64,000 bases of DNA from a candidate division LCP-89 bacterium (GCA_025774555.1 JALGVT010000030.1:1-64000), one strand, 5' to 3'; shown: positions 27,502 to 35,833, counted from the stretch's first letter. A program made the numbers and translations. Notes: generated from the sequence alone by a model not told the origin.

Positions 27502-27528
27502 GGGGCCTCGAAACAGGTTCCCTTTTTT
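27502..27528 (+). terminator. Intrinsic terminator before rsmA
   Basis: GGGGCCT and AGGTTCCC form a stem with one bulged base around a CGAAAC loop, followed by six T residues (27523-27528). It lies 28 bases after the PilM/PilN-like gene. Confidence 0.6.
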
Positions 27529-27566
27529 ATTAAATATGAATCATTTAAGAATGAATCGAGCGCACC

Positions 27567-28394
27567 GTGCCTAAGCAGCGCGTCGTCGGTCCCAGACCTA
27601 TGAAGGAGTTGGGGCAGCACTTCCTCGCTGACGAAGAGACAGCCTCAAATATTGTTCAGGCGATGAACTTGCGATGGGAAGATCGTTCTCTTGAAATCGG
27701 ACCCGGCAGAGGTGTAATGCTGCGGTTTCTACTAAAGCAAAGCCATAAAGTTACCGCAATTGAACTGGATGCGCGTCTTAAGAGATCACTGGAGATGACA
27801 TTTGGTGGACATCCCGGTCTTGATCTCGTCTTTGATGATTTCTTGAAATTTGATCTTTTAAGTTATATCGATAGCGCAGACTCGCCAGTGAAGTTGGTTG
27901 GTAATATCCCCTATAACCTGTCAGCGCCGATTCTGATACGGCTCTTCGATCTATCCGGTGAGTTGCAGCGAAGAGGGAATAATGCCTTAAAGTCGGCAAC
28001 CCTGATGCTGCAAAAGGAAGTTGCCGCGCGGATTTGTGCGAGACCGGGAGGGAGAATATACGGTGGAATTACAGTTCAGCGGTCGTTGGTTGCAGATGCT
28101 GAGTTGCTCTTCACTGTGCCGCCCGAATCCTTCATCCCGTCTCCAAAGATAACTTCGGCAGTAATCAGGTTGGATTTTTTCTCCCAGCACAAGCACGATA
28201 TTGCGGACTTGGGGTACTTCAAAGATTTGGTGCGCCATGTTTTCCTGCAGAGGAGAAAAATGATTAAGAACACTATCGGTGGCTTGCATTGGATCCAGCC
28301 AGACTGGAAAGATATAGAATTCGATTTGACGAAGCGACCGGAAGAACTTTCATTAGAGAAGTTTATCGAACTATTTAATAAACTAAAAACTTAA
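27567..28394 (+). CDS. rsmA: 16S rRNA dimethyladenosine transferase
   Basis: RsmA (KsgA) dimethylates two adenosines at the 3' end of 16S rRNA. The 275-residue protein shows GQHFLADE at the start, the SAM-binding LEIGPGRGVM motif and the NIPYNLSAPIL catalytic motif. The start could be GTG 27567 or the ATG at 27600 just before the conserved ELGQHFL; either keeps all motifs. It follows an intrinsic terminator, so it probably has its own promoter. Confidence 0.95.
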   Translation: MPKQRVVGPRPMKELGQHFLADEETASNIVQAMNLRWEDRSLEIGPGRGVMLRFLLKQSHKVTAIELDARLKRSLEMTFGGHPGLDLVFDDFLKFDLLSYIDSADSPVKLVGNIPYNLSAPILIRLFDLSGELQRRGNNALKSATLMLQKEVAARICARPGGRIYGGITVQRSLVADAELLFTVPPESFIPSPKITSAVIRLDFFSQHKHDIADLGYFKDLVRHVFLQRRKMIKNTIGGLHWIQPDWKDIEFDLTKRPEELSLEKFIELFNKLKT

Positions 28395-28487
28395 AACCTG
28401 AAACTGAAAACCGAAAAACAATAAATACCTGTATACTGGTAGCGCTCTTAAATCTGTTATCCAACGCATCTTTTCACCAAAACATCT

Positions 28488-29840
28488 ATGACCGATGATA
28501 ATCTGACAGAGCTTCAACGGCATATCGAATCCCTGGTCGAAGAAGGCGGCGTAGATGAACTGCAAGCCGTTCTCGGACGCTTGCATCCGTCTGACATCGC
28601 CGCGCTCTTCCCGCGTCTGGGTCGGTTAGAGCAGAATTTCATCTGGGATCTGTTGACGGATGAAGTATCTTCCGAAGTGCTGGTTGAACTTGAAGAGCCT
28701 GCGCAGGAGGAACTGCTCGATCAACTGTCCGAAGGCGAGATCGGACGCCTTGTGGATGAACTCGAATCCGATGATGCCGCCGATGTTATCGGCACGCTTG
28801 ACGACGATAAAGCTCAGAAAGTCTTAGAGACGCTGGATGATGAATCGCGCCGCGACATGCACCGCCTGCTCGATTATGATGAGGAAACTGCTGGCGGAAT
28901 CATGGCTCTCGAAGTCGCCGCAGTCAAAGAGACGGATAATGTCAGGCAGGCGGTCAATGAACTACGCGATCTGGTGGAGAATGAGGGCGTTGAAGACATC
29001 TATAACGTCTATATCATCTCGGAAGATGGTATCCTGCGCGGCGTTTTGAATCTGCGTCAGTTTATCTTGGCGCCGCCCGACACGCCCGTTAGCGAACTGA
29101 TGGAGGGAGATATCGTATCGGTTCCGACGTCCATGGATCAGGAAGAGGTCGCGGTTATCGTCCGCAAGTACGACCTCGTATCTCTGCCGGTTGTGGATGA
29201 TTACAACAGGCTCGTCGGCAGGATTACTATTGACGATATCGTCGACGTGCTGGCAGAAGAAGCGGAAGAAGATATCTCTATTATCGCAGGTACGAGAGAC
29301 GAGGAACCGGGCGAAAGATCCACTTTTAAGGTGTTCCGCGAACGTTTTCCCTGGTTATTGACAGGGTTAGCCGGGGGGCTTGTAGCCGCCACGATTATGA
29401 ACTATTTCGAAGCGACACTCGTTCAAATTATAGCACTGGCATTCTTCGTGCCGGTGATAATGGCGATGGGAGGAAGCACTGCGATTCAATCATCGTCCAT
29501 CGTCGTTAGAGGTCTGGCAACAGGTGAAATTGAAATTAGAGATCTGATCCCGCGCATTTACCGCGAAATTCGTGTTGCCCTTCTGAATGGAGCGGTGCTC
29601 GGTATCATTTTAGCTCTGATTGTCTCTTTCTGGCTTTCCGAGGTGCAGTTGGGGTTCTTAATCGGAATTATTTTATTGCTGAATATCTGCATCGCTTCTC
29701 TGCTGGGAGCATCCGTCCCAATCATAATGAAGAAGATGGGCATAGATCCAGCGCTGGCGATGGGACCCTTTGTTACTACCATGAACGATATCATAGGGCT
29801 GCTTCTATACCTCGGTTTAGCCATGCTGTTTTTAACTTAG
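28488..29840 (+). CDS. mgtE: Magnesium transporter MgtE
   Basis: This 450-residue protein has the MgtE order: N-terminal superhelical domain (residues ~10-130, with LHPSDIAALFPRL), a tandem CBS pair (~130-255), a linker helix, and five C-terminal transmembrane helices with the conserved PVIMAMGGSTAIQSS and GPFVTTMNDIIG segments of the pore. It mediates Mg2+ uptake, gated by Mg2+ binding in the cytoplasmic domains. Confidence 0.95.
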   Translation: MTDDNLTELQRHIESLVEEGGVDELQAVLGRLHPSDIAALFPRLGRLEQNFIWDLLTDEVSSEVLVELEEPAQEELLDQLSEGEIGRLVDELESDDAADVIGTLDDDKAQKVLETLDDESRRDMHRLLDYDEETAGGIMALEVAAVKETDNVRQAVNELRDLVENEGVEDIYNVYIISEDGILRGVLNLRQFILAPPDTPVSELMEGDIVSVPTSMDQEEVAVIVRKYDLVSLPVVDDYNRLVGRITIDDIVDVLAEEAEEDISIIAGTRDEEPGERSTFKVFRERFPWLLTGLAGGLVAATIMNYFEATLVQIIALAFFVPVIMAMGGSTAIQSSSIVVRGLATGEIEIRDLIPRIYREIRVALLNGAVLGIILALIVSFWLSEVQLGFLIGIILLLNICIASLLGASVPIIMKKMGIDPALAMGPFVTTMNDIIGLLLYLGLAMLFLT

Positions 29841-29874
29841 AGCTTATGATTCTATAACAATTATTGTACTTGAT

Positions 29875-30642
29875 ATGCCTATTTTTCAGACGGAAGGAAT
29901 CGTTCTTCAGAGCAGGAATTTCAGCGAAACCTCTAAAATCCTGGTGGTATTCACGCGGGATAAGGGCGTCGTTTCCATCCTTGTGAAAGGGGGGAGGAAA
30001 GGAAACAAAAAGTTCCCCGGCGGGTTGGAGACGTTGAATCGTATCGATCTGCAGTACTACCACAAGCAGGCGAGGGAGCTACAGAATTTTAAGAGCTTCG
30101 ACCTGATAGATTCCTTTCAGGGATTTCGTGAGAATTTATCCCGATTATACACTGCACTGTCGCTGGCGGAAACGGTCTTAAGATGCACAGCTTCCGAAGA
30201 CCAGAACGAGGCACTCTACATCTCTTTGATAGCGGCTTTGGAAGCAATCGACCAGCAAGAAAGCAGCCCGTGGACTATCCGCTGGAAGAGCCTGTTGGAA
30301 TTTTGCAAATACCTCGGGTTCGGTATGGCGCTGGAGGATTGCAGCAAGTGCGGATCTAAAAGCGACATTGCTGCTTTTGACTTGCAAAGCGGCGGATTTC
30401 TCTGCCGGAAACATACCGAGAATAAACCATCTGTGATAAACGTTTCTGGAGAACTCTGGGGAACACTGCGTTTTTTAGCGCAATGTAATTACAGTGCTGC
30501 GCCCAGAATGAACGTTAATTCAACAACTGGTCGCCGCATAGAAACGTTATTCAAGCAATACTACCTGTACCATATCCCCGGTTTAAAAACTCCCGAAAGC
30601 TGGAAGAAGCTGCAGGAAATATACTGGGTTAGAGAGGAATAA
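29875..30642 (+). CDS. recO: DNA repair protein RecO
   Basis: This 255-residue protein has the RecO N-terminal OB-fold (TEGIVLQSRNFSETSKILVVFTRDKG, then VKGGRK) and a helical C-terminal domain with a zinc-site-like CSKCG...FLCRKH segment. RecO loads RecA with RecR at gaps. The next gene, dprA, starts 4 bases later and also handles RecA loading, in that case on incoming DNA. Confidence 0.93.
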   Translation: MPIFQTEGIVLQSRNFSETSKILVVFTRDKGVVSILVKGGRKGNKKFPGGLETLNRIDLQYYHKQARELQNFKSFDLIDSFQGFRENLSRLYTALSLAETVLRCTASEDQNEALYISLIAALEAIDQQESSPWTIRWKSLLEFCKYLGFGMALEDCSKCGSKSDIAAFDLQSGGFLCRKHTENKPSVINVSGELWGTLRFLAQCNYSAAPRMNVNSTTGRRIETLFKQYYLYHIPGLKTPESWKKLQEIYWVREE

Positions 30643-30646
30643 AACC

Positions 30647-31588
30647 ATGGAAGAGACAGCTTATTGGGCGCATCTGGCTGCGATTGAAGGTATCGGAGGT
30701 GCGATCTTCGACCAGTTACAGAAGCGATTCGGTTCGATAAAGCGAGCCTTTGAAGCCCCGCTCGACGAAGTTCTTGACATCCCCGGATTGGACGCACGTT
30801 CAGCAGAAGCTATCTGCCGAGCTGGACAGACGCTGAAGGCGACCGAGGAAAAACTGAAAGAATTAGCCGGCAGGGGGGTTAAGGTCATCACCAAGATGGA
30901 ATCCGAATATCCGCCGCGGCTGCGGGAAGCAGTAAATCCTCCACCCGTGATATACCAGATGGGAAAGCTTCAGCCAGACGATAACAAAGCCGTTGCCATC
31001 ATCGGCAGCCGTGAATGCAGCGAAGTTTCCGCTAAGCGTTCCAGAGATTATGCGAAATACTTCGCTGAAAAAGGTATAGCGGTGGTCTCTGGCTATGCAG
31101 TCGGTGTTGATATTAACGCTCATATCGGTACAATTGAAGGTGGAGGCAGAACGGTCATTATCCCGGGATGCGGCGTCGATATGCTCGATATCGAGCCTTT
31201 CGATGTAATTGATATCCATTCCAGAGAAAAACTGCTTGACAGTGCGGTAGTTATCAGTGAACAACCCCCTGATGGCGAATGGACAGCAAGAGCATCCCTG
31301 GCTCGCAACCGCTTGGTGGCGGCGCATGCAAGCGTCGTTATCGTAATGGAAGCTCGCCTGCACTCGAGTACGCTGGATACCGTTTCGAGGGCGCAGAAGC
31401 TCGGTAGACCGGTCTTCGTCCAGAACTTCGGTACGATATCAGAAAGAGTCATGGGCAACGAAAAGCTGCACAAAGAGGGCGTTGTTATGATTCAGGACGC
31501 GGGCGATCTGGATGAGATCGTCAAGATCATTGAAGGGAGTGATACGACTGGTAAATCCAAGAAAAGAGTAGATGATTTGAGGAGATAA
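30647..31588 (+). CDS. dprA: DNA-processing protein DprA
   Basis: This 313-residue protein has a helix-hairpin-helix-like N-terminus (IEGIGGAIFDQLQKRFGS, then LDIPGLDARSAEAI) and a Rossmann-like DprA/Smf core: VAIIGSRECSEVSA, VVSGYAVGVDINAH, PGCGVDMLD and a RNRLVAAHASVVIVMEA segment. DprA binds single-stranded DNA and loads RecA during transformation. The GYAVGVD motif differs slightly from the common GLARGID. There is no C-terminal winged-helix domain. It is probably co-transcribed with recO. Confidence 0.88.
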   Translation: MEETAYWAHLAAIEGIGGAIFDQLQKRFGSIKRAFEAPLDEVLDIPGLDARSAEAICRAGQTLKATEEKLKELAGRGVKVITKMESEYPPRLREAVNPPPVIYQMGKLQPDDNKAVAIIGSRECSEVSAKRSRDYAKYFAEKGIAVVSGYAVGVDINAHIGTIEGGGRTVIIPGCGVDMLDIEPFDVIDIHSREKLLDSAVVISEQPPDGEWTARASLARNRLVAAHASVVIVMEARLHSSTLDTVSRAQKLGRPVFVQNFGTISERVMGNEKLHKEGVVMIQDAGDLDEIVKIIEGSDTTGKSKKRVDDLRR

Positions 31589-31625
31589 TTCACCTGGGCA
31601 GGGAATTGCTAACATCGGAGAAATC

Positions 31626-32282
31626 ATGAGAAAGATTGCAGCCCTGATTATTATAGCAGTCATAATGCTTTACGCAGTTAAGACAAACGCAAAGAGTCTC
31701 TATAGCTGGAAACCGAGATTGACCGCTGGCGGGTCGTTGAGCGTCATCTCGCCCGGCGGAGATGACAAGGATTGGTTTGAGACGAGTATGGGATGGGGTT
31801 TTTCCGCTCATTACTGGTTGAAGCCTCACACCCAGATTGCAGTACACGGCTGGTATTCCTCTGTGCAGGTAAGGGAAGATGAGTATTATGATAATCTCGG
31901 TATAACCGAGGCTTTTGACGTCTGGGAAGTCGAAGGAAAGGTGCTGCACGGTTCGATTGAACTGCGCAAGCTCTATTCAGCGAGTCCGAAGAATTTCCTC
32001 TACTTCGGCGTTGGCGCTGATATTTTCTGGTTTGATACAATAGAAGGGCGGTATGAGATTTACACGGAGGGGCAGCCGGATATCGGAGTAATATCGGATG
32101 AACGCAGTCCGTCGCTGACGGGCGGTATGCACGTTGCGCCGGGAATGATGTTCCTCTTCAAGTCCTTCATGGGTCAGATGTTTATCGACGTCGGTGTGAG
32201 GCTGCATTACATTATGGATGGGGACACCGACAACCCGCTCTGGGTGAATCCTCATTTTACAACTGGATTGAGGATATTTTAG
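31626..32282 (+). CDS. Outer-membrane beta-barrel-like protein
   Basis: This 218-residue protein has a signal peptide (residues 1-22, TNA cut) followed by alternating hydrophobic/aromatic strands, such as RLTAGGSLSVISPGG and SMGWGFSAHYWLKPHTQIAVHGWYSS. It ends with TTGLRIF, a terminal Phe typical of outer-membrane barrels. About eight strands are plausible. The role is unknown. It starts 37 bases after dprA. Confidence 0.65.
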   Translation: MRKIAALIIIAVIMLYAVKTNAKSLYSWKPRLTAGGSLSVISPGGDDKDWFETSMGWGFSAHYWLKPHTQIAVHGWYSSVQVREDEYYDNLGITEAFDVWEVEGKVLHGSIELRKLYSASPKNFLYFGVGADIFWFDTIEGRYEIYTEGQPDIGVISDERSPSLTGGMHVAPGMMFLFKSFMGQMFIDVGVRLHYIMDGDTDNPLWVNPHFTTGLRIF

Positions 32283-32299
32283 ATATTGAAAAAGAAAAC

Positions 32300-32487
32300 G
32301 GGGTTGTTCCAAAAGTAACTTTTATAGTCATTGCTCTTTAGGAGTCCCTACGGGACGAGGAATCAGCCGTCCGGCTGATGACGTGGCAATCTCCTCTCTT
32401 ATAAAACCTTAAGGATTGCCACACTGCGTTCGTACCGAAGGCATCCCTATGGGACAATGACAGTTTATAGATTTTTGGGACAGCCCC
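32300..32487. repeat. TIR element copy B
   Basis: This 188-bp copy runs from GGGGTTGTTCCAAAAG to TTTTTGGGACAGCCCC. Compared with copy A the interior is inverted, and it has an extra short palindrome (cagccgtccggctg). A spurious ORF crosses its right end. Confidence 0.85.
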
Positions 32488-32513
32488 TTCGTTTTTATAC
32501 CTATACATTCCGC

Positions 32514-32711
32514 TTAAGCCATCACAGCCTTATTCAATGCATCAACAATCTCGTCTTGATTTTCAATTTTTGCTCTATCCATCGTCTCACCCAATGTGCC
32601 CCATACCGGTTCGCCGCATCTAATACAGACTACACCGCGTTTCATCAGCAGTGTGACCGTCTGCGGGTATTCCTTCACCATATCCTCTATGTAAGTGTCT
32701 TTCGTTATCAT
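32514..32711 (-). CDS. DUF1858 redox-disulfide domain protein
   Basis: This 65-residue protein is a single DUF1858 domain, with ITKDTYIEDMVKEYP at the start and CIRCGEPVWGTLGE carrying a C-x2-C pair. The family is known as a redox disulfide domain often near hybrid-cluster proteins. It is the last gene of a - strand run of thioredoxin, sigma factor and anti-sigma factor, 17 bases after the anti-sigma gene, which fits a thiol-redox role. Confidence 0.85.
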   Translation of the reverse strand: MITKDTYIEDMVKEYPQTVTLLMKRGVVCIRCGEPVWGTLGETMDRAKIENQDEIVDALNKAVMA

Positions 32712-32728
32712 CGATCTCCCTCTTTATC

Positions 32729-32959
32729 CTAACAGGGCAGATTCAAACGGGCTAACAGCCTCTTCTGTACGTCGCCTGGCACTTTTTTGTTAGGTATGGA
32801 TTTATAAATCTCAACCGTGCATTTTATGGTATCCACTTCCAATAAACAATCCGGGCAATTCTGAAGATGTTCGTTCAGCTCCCTGCACAGCGGAGAGTCC
32901 TGATCTTCGCCCAGTGATTCGCAGAACTTATCCAGAAAGGGTTTGCAATCCTGTTTCAT
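32729..32959 (-). CDS. Zinc-finger anti-sigma factor
   Basis: This 76-residue soluble protein contains the ZAS motif H-x3-C-x2-C (NEHLQNCPDC) plus further Cys residues upstream. Such proteins bind and silence a partner ECF sigma factor, and some release it when the zinc site is oxidised. It overlaps the sigma gene by 4 bases (ATGA), the usual arrangement of a sigma/anti-sigma pair. There is no transmembrane helix, so it should sense a cytoplasmic signal. Confidence 0.85.
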   Translation of the reverse strand: MKQDCKPFLDKFCESLGEDQDSPLCRELNEHLQNCPDCLLEVDTIKCTVEIYKSIPNKKVPGDVQKRLLARLNLPC

Positions 32960-33552
32960 GGGGATATCTCCTTCCGATGATCGATAAAATCAGCCAGATG
33001 ATTGCGCAGAGTGCTCCTGCCGCGGTGTAAAACTGCTTTGATAGCCGGGATAGTTGTCTCCAGTGTGTCAGCTACTTCCTTTAAGGATAACCCTTCCATA
33101 TCCTTGAGGATGAACGCAATGCGCCACGATTCCGGCAGTTCATCCATCGCTTCATCAAGCGCTTCCTTGAACTCCGCATCCATCAGCAGCTCTAACGGAT
33201 CCCTATCCAGCGATCTGAGCATGGTCTGATACTTGGCTTTCTGTTCAGAATCGCTATCCTCATCGAGCGGCACAATCATCCCTTTACGTTGTCTTAGCGC
33301 CATCAACGCGGTATTCGTGGCAATCCGGTAAATCCAGGTTTGCAGAGATGAATTGCCTTTGAAAGTATCCAGCTTTTCCAGCACCTTCAAGAAGGTGTCC
33401 TGCAAGACGTTCTCCGCCTCTCCCGCATCATTCATCAGCTTTAACACCAGGTTGTACACTAATCCCTGATGTTCTAAAACGATGCGGGTCTTCGCTTCAG
33501 AATCGCCTGCAATTGCCCGGGCAACCAGATCTCTTTCTTTAGATTTTCCCAG
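32956..33552 (-). CDS. ECF-type RNA polymerase sigma factor
   Basis: The protein has sigma region 2 (AENVLQDTFLKVLEKLDTFKG, then LQTWIYRIATNTAL) and region 4 (LPESWRIAFILKDMEGLSLKEVADTLETT). The only ordinary start is GTG 33459, giving 167 residues, but sigma-like sequence continues upstream in frame (ERDLVARAIAGDSEAKTRIV) to a TAA at 33556-33558. No ATG, GTG or TTG lies in that extension. I therefore extend to a CTG at 33552 as the most likely true N-terminus, about 198 residues. It lies 12 bases after trxA and overlaps its anti-sigma gene. It probably governs a thiol-stress regulon. Confidence 0.85.
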   Translation of the reverse strand: MGKSKERDLVARAIAGDSEAKTRIVLEHQGLVYNLVLKLMNDAGEAENVLQDTFLKVLEKLDTFKGNSSLQTWIYRIATNTALMALRQRKGMIVPLDEDSDSEQKAKYQTMLRSLDRDPLELLMDAEFKEALDEAMDELPESWRIAFILKDMEGLSLKEVADTLETTIPAIKAVLHRGRSTLRNHLADFIDHRKEISP

Positions 33553-33564
33553 CGATTAATCCGT

Positions 33565-33900
33565 TCAGTTAACGTCTTGTAGATGCGGCTGCAATACCTG
33601 GTCCAGCATCGGCTTGGGCATCACGCCGACCCACTGGTCAACTTTCTGACCGCCCTTGAAGAGCAGCAGCGAAGGAATACCGGTGATGCCGAAACGCTGC
33701 GCAATCATCGGATTTTCATCCACGTTGACCTTGCCAATTTTCAGTTTGCCGACGTTCTCTTCCGCGACCTGCTCAAGGATAGGCGCGACCATCAGACAGG
33801 GCTGGCACCATGGCGCCCAGAAATCCACCAGCACCGGTTCTGTTCCGTTCTGTATTTCTGTGTCGAAGTTTTGATCTGTCAATTTGATTTCGCTTTCCAT
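33565..33900 (-). CDS. trxA: Thioredoxin with CQPC active site
   Basis: This 111-residue protein has the full thioredoxin fold, with VLVDFWAPWCQPC at residues 23-35 and the cis-Pro loop FGITGIPSLLLFKGG. The active site is C32-Q-P-C35 instead of the usual CGPC, which should alter redox potential or partner choice. A ribosome-binding site (AGGAAG) precedes ATG 33900. It lies just upstream of an ECF sigma/anti-sigma pair on the same strand, so it may be both target and feedback element of that system. Confidence 0.95.
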   Translation of the reverse strand: MESEIKLTDQNFDTEIQNGTEPVLVDFWAPWCQPCLMVAPILEQVAEENVGKLKIGKVNVDENPMIAQRFGITGIPSLLLFKGGQKVDQWVGVMPKPMLDQVLQPHLQDVN

Positions 33901-33908
33901 TTTTCTTC

Positions 33909-34124
33909 CTATTCTGTTTCAACCTTGTTACTATTGATTTCGCTATTTGTTTCAATCAGTTCAATTTTTTCCGCTTTCCGATCCTCGGCAGCACAGCCTC
34001 CAGACATTCAAGTCTGCACTCCCATTTTGGGCAGGACCCATCTCTGCAGCACTATCCAGCCGACGAAGATCAGGATGATAATCAGTGTGTCCATTTTTCT
34101 TTTTCTTTTCGATTTAGCCATCAT
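33909..34124 (-). CDS. Possible UGA-readthrough small membrane selenoprotein
   Basis: From ATG 34124 the frame encodes a basic N-terminus (KSKRKRK) and one transmembrane helix (residues ~12-31), then VLPKMGVQT. It meets TGA at 34010-34008 (codon 39), and continues as MSGGCAAEDRK to TAG 33911-33909, 8 bases before trxA. If the UGA codes selenocysteine, the product is 71 residues with a U39-x4-C44 pair. A small hairpin can be drawn a few bases after the UGA. There is no strong ribosome-binding site. The alternative is two unrelated short ORFs or none. Confidence 0.35.
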
Positions 34125-34139
34125 GCTTTTTTAGATAAT

Positions 34140-34893
34140 ACGCTGAAAAGCGTCGATATTGTTTGCTGCTGCGTCGGCTTTTCTTTGCGTTCTTATAGGT
34201 TAGATGCAGGGAAGGTGAAAAGGATTCGTTAAAAAATCAGTTATTATTAACGCGGGAGGTGAAAAACATAACCGCCTTCAGGAGTTCTTTGAAATATTAG
34301 AGAATTTGCACCTGGTGTCATTCCGGATTTGATCCGGAATCCAGTTAAGTAATTGCTTTACGACAGTCTCAATATAATAATATACAATCTCATATATGAA
34401 GGCTAAACTCCCTTTTACCCAATGCGGATTACAACCTGCCAACATACCACCTCCCTCGCCCTTTTAATGCAAAGTAAATCAGCGTCATCAGTTTAATCAG
34501 CGCAAATCCGTGATCAGCTTTTTTGGCGCTGCCAGGTCTCCTGCGAAGCGGTGCCCATGGTGCGCACCCGGCAGTTTTTCAATGGGGCTGTCCCAAAAGC
34601 CTTAAAACTGTCATTGTCCCATAGGGATGCCTTCGGTACGAACGAAGTGTGGCAATCTTTAATAGTTTGTAAAATAAGAGATTGCCACGTCACTACGGTT
34701 ACTTTTGGGACAACCCCCTCCCCGATTGATGAAGCTCATGGGGAGGTCAGGCATTCTTGCCTGACATGCTTGCTGCTTCTACTTATTCCCTTCTCGACAG
34801 TATTACAAAATAAAAATCGTTCACATTTCACTTGTTTATAAATCATTTTTCAACTACCTTTAATAAATCCCTTAAAACTAACAGGAGGTTACC
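34140..34893. other. Gene-free region with repeats
   Basis: No credible gene is seen. The region holds a palindromic motif, CATTCCGGATTTGATCCGGA, at about 34320, an AT-rich stretch near 34370-34400, and TIR element copy C (34584-34717). The last 30 bases carry an AGGAGGT ribosome-binding site for the next gene. Confidence 0.7.
34584..34717. repeat. TIR element copy C
   Basis: This 134-bp copy is bounded by GGGGCTGTCCCAAAAG and CTTTTGGGACAACCCC. Its interior has the GTCCCATAGGGATGCCTTCG insert shared with copies B and F. Confidence 0.85.
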
Positions 34894-35652
34894 ATGAAAA
34901 AGTTCATTCTATCGGCGCTGATAACATGCTTTACCGCCGCCGCTTCTCTAGGTGCTCAGGGCAATGATGACCAGAGCCCGCCCCCGCCCCCGCCAAAATT
35001 TGAAGACCACATTTTAAGTTCTGAGATCATCAGCCACCCGCTGCTGGAGAAAGTCTTCCCCGGCGTGGTGTTCAAAGAAGAAACCAGTGGGAATACATGC
35101 CCGCCTTCCAAGCGGATTATCTGCGCGTACGATGGAATACTTTTTGAGATGCCTCATTACTTCAATAGCGTTTATGCAAGAGTTCCAAAAAATACTTCTG
35201 TCAGCCTGAATGAACGCCTGGAAGCATTTATCAGACTAAAATACTGGACTCAAGATCCCGCCATAAAAATCCTGTTGCATGAAGAGGTTGTCATTGTAAA
35301 AGGATCAGATACATTCAACCATCGCTTTGTTATAGAAAAAAAGATAGAATTATGGCCAAAAGACGTTTTTCAAAAAATACAAATCCTTATCATCTTCAAA
35401 CGCGATCAAATTATGAGAGTTGAAAAAAGAGTTATCCATGATGATAGATATGGGAATCCAGGTATATTCACACCCGTTCTAATCAACTCCCTGAATGATT
35501 CAGGATCGGGGCAGAGAGACGTACTGGTGAATATTGGAGGAGCTACATCTGTAACTAATGAAATGCACCGAGAAAACCCGCCTCAAGAGTGGACTCATTA
35601 CTACGTTACCGCTGACGTCAATGGAGCACTTCAAGGAAACGAGGATTGCTGA
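34894..35652 (+). CDS. Secreted protein of unknown function
   Basis: This 252-residue protein has a signal peptide (residues 1-21, LGA cut) leaving Gln22 first, then a Pro run (PPPPPP at ~30-35). The rest is alpha/beta with many Val/Ile strands and two Cys (TCPPSKRIIC). There is no T9SS tail or known motif. A strong AGGAGGT ribosome-binding site precedes the ATG. It is flanked by repeats and followed by a good terminator, so it is probably monocistronic. Confidence 0.65.
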   Translation: MKKFILSALITCFTAAASLGAQGNDDQSPPPPPPKFEDHILSSEIISHPLLEKVFPGVVFKEETSGNTCPPSKRIICAYDGILFEMPHYFNSVYARVPKNTSVSLNERLEAFIRLKYWTQDPAIKILLHEEVVIVKGSDTFNHRFVIEKKIELWPKDVFQKIQILIIFKRDQIMRVEKRVIHDDRYGNPGIFTPVLINSLNDSGSGQRDVLVNIGGATSVTNEMHRENPPQEWTHYYVTADVNGALQGNEDC

Positions 35653-35697
35653 CCCCAACGCTATTATTACCTTTTAAATAATCATCTTCTACAAATC

Positions 35698-35721
35698 ACA
35701 CTGGCTTCCCGGTGTTTTTTT
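35698..35721 (+). terminator. Intrinsic terminator
   Basis: ACACTGG (35698-35704) pairs with CCGGTGT (35709-35715) around a CTTC loop, followed by six further T residues. It ends the 34894 gene. Confidence 0.85.
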
Positions 35722-35763
35722 GTATAAGGATTTGGGAAAAGGAATATTTAAAAAAATCAGATA

Positions 35764-35792
35764 TTGACTATTTGACTTTTTTTTGTTATATT
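35764..35792 (+). promoter_or_regulatory. Promoter of the 35834 cargo gene
   Basis: TTGACT (35764-35769), 17 bases and TATATT (35787-35792) lie 42 bases before the start codon. Confidence 0.65.
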
Positions 35793-35833
35793 AATTGTAT
35801 GCAGTATGATCTAAAATACAAGGAGTGCGAGAT

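Noticed and set aside
30863-31363. 166-residue ORF antisense to dprA
   Set aside because: It is a shadow frame over conserved DprA motifs.
32457-32732. 91-residue + strand ORF over the DUF1858 gene
   Set aside because: It is antisense to the DUF1858 gene and begins inside a repeat element.
33583-34134. 183-residue + strand ORF over trxA
   Set aside because: It is antisense to thioredoxin; the - strand gene has all conserved motifs.
34551-34841. 96-residue + strand ORF
   Set aside because: Most of it is the translated TIR element copy C; there is no protein-like composition or ribosome-binding site.
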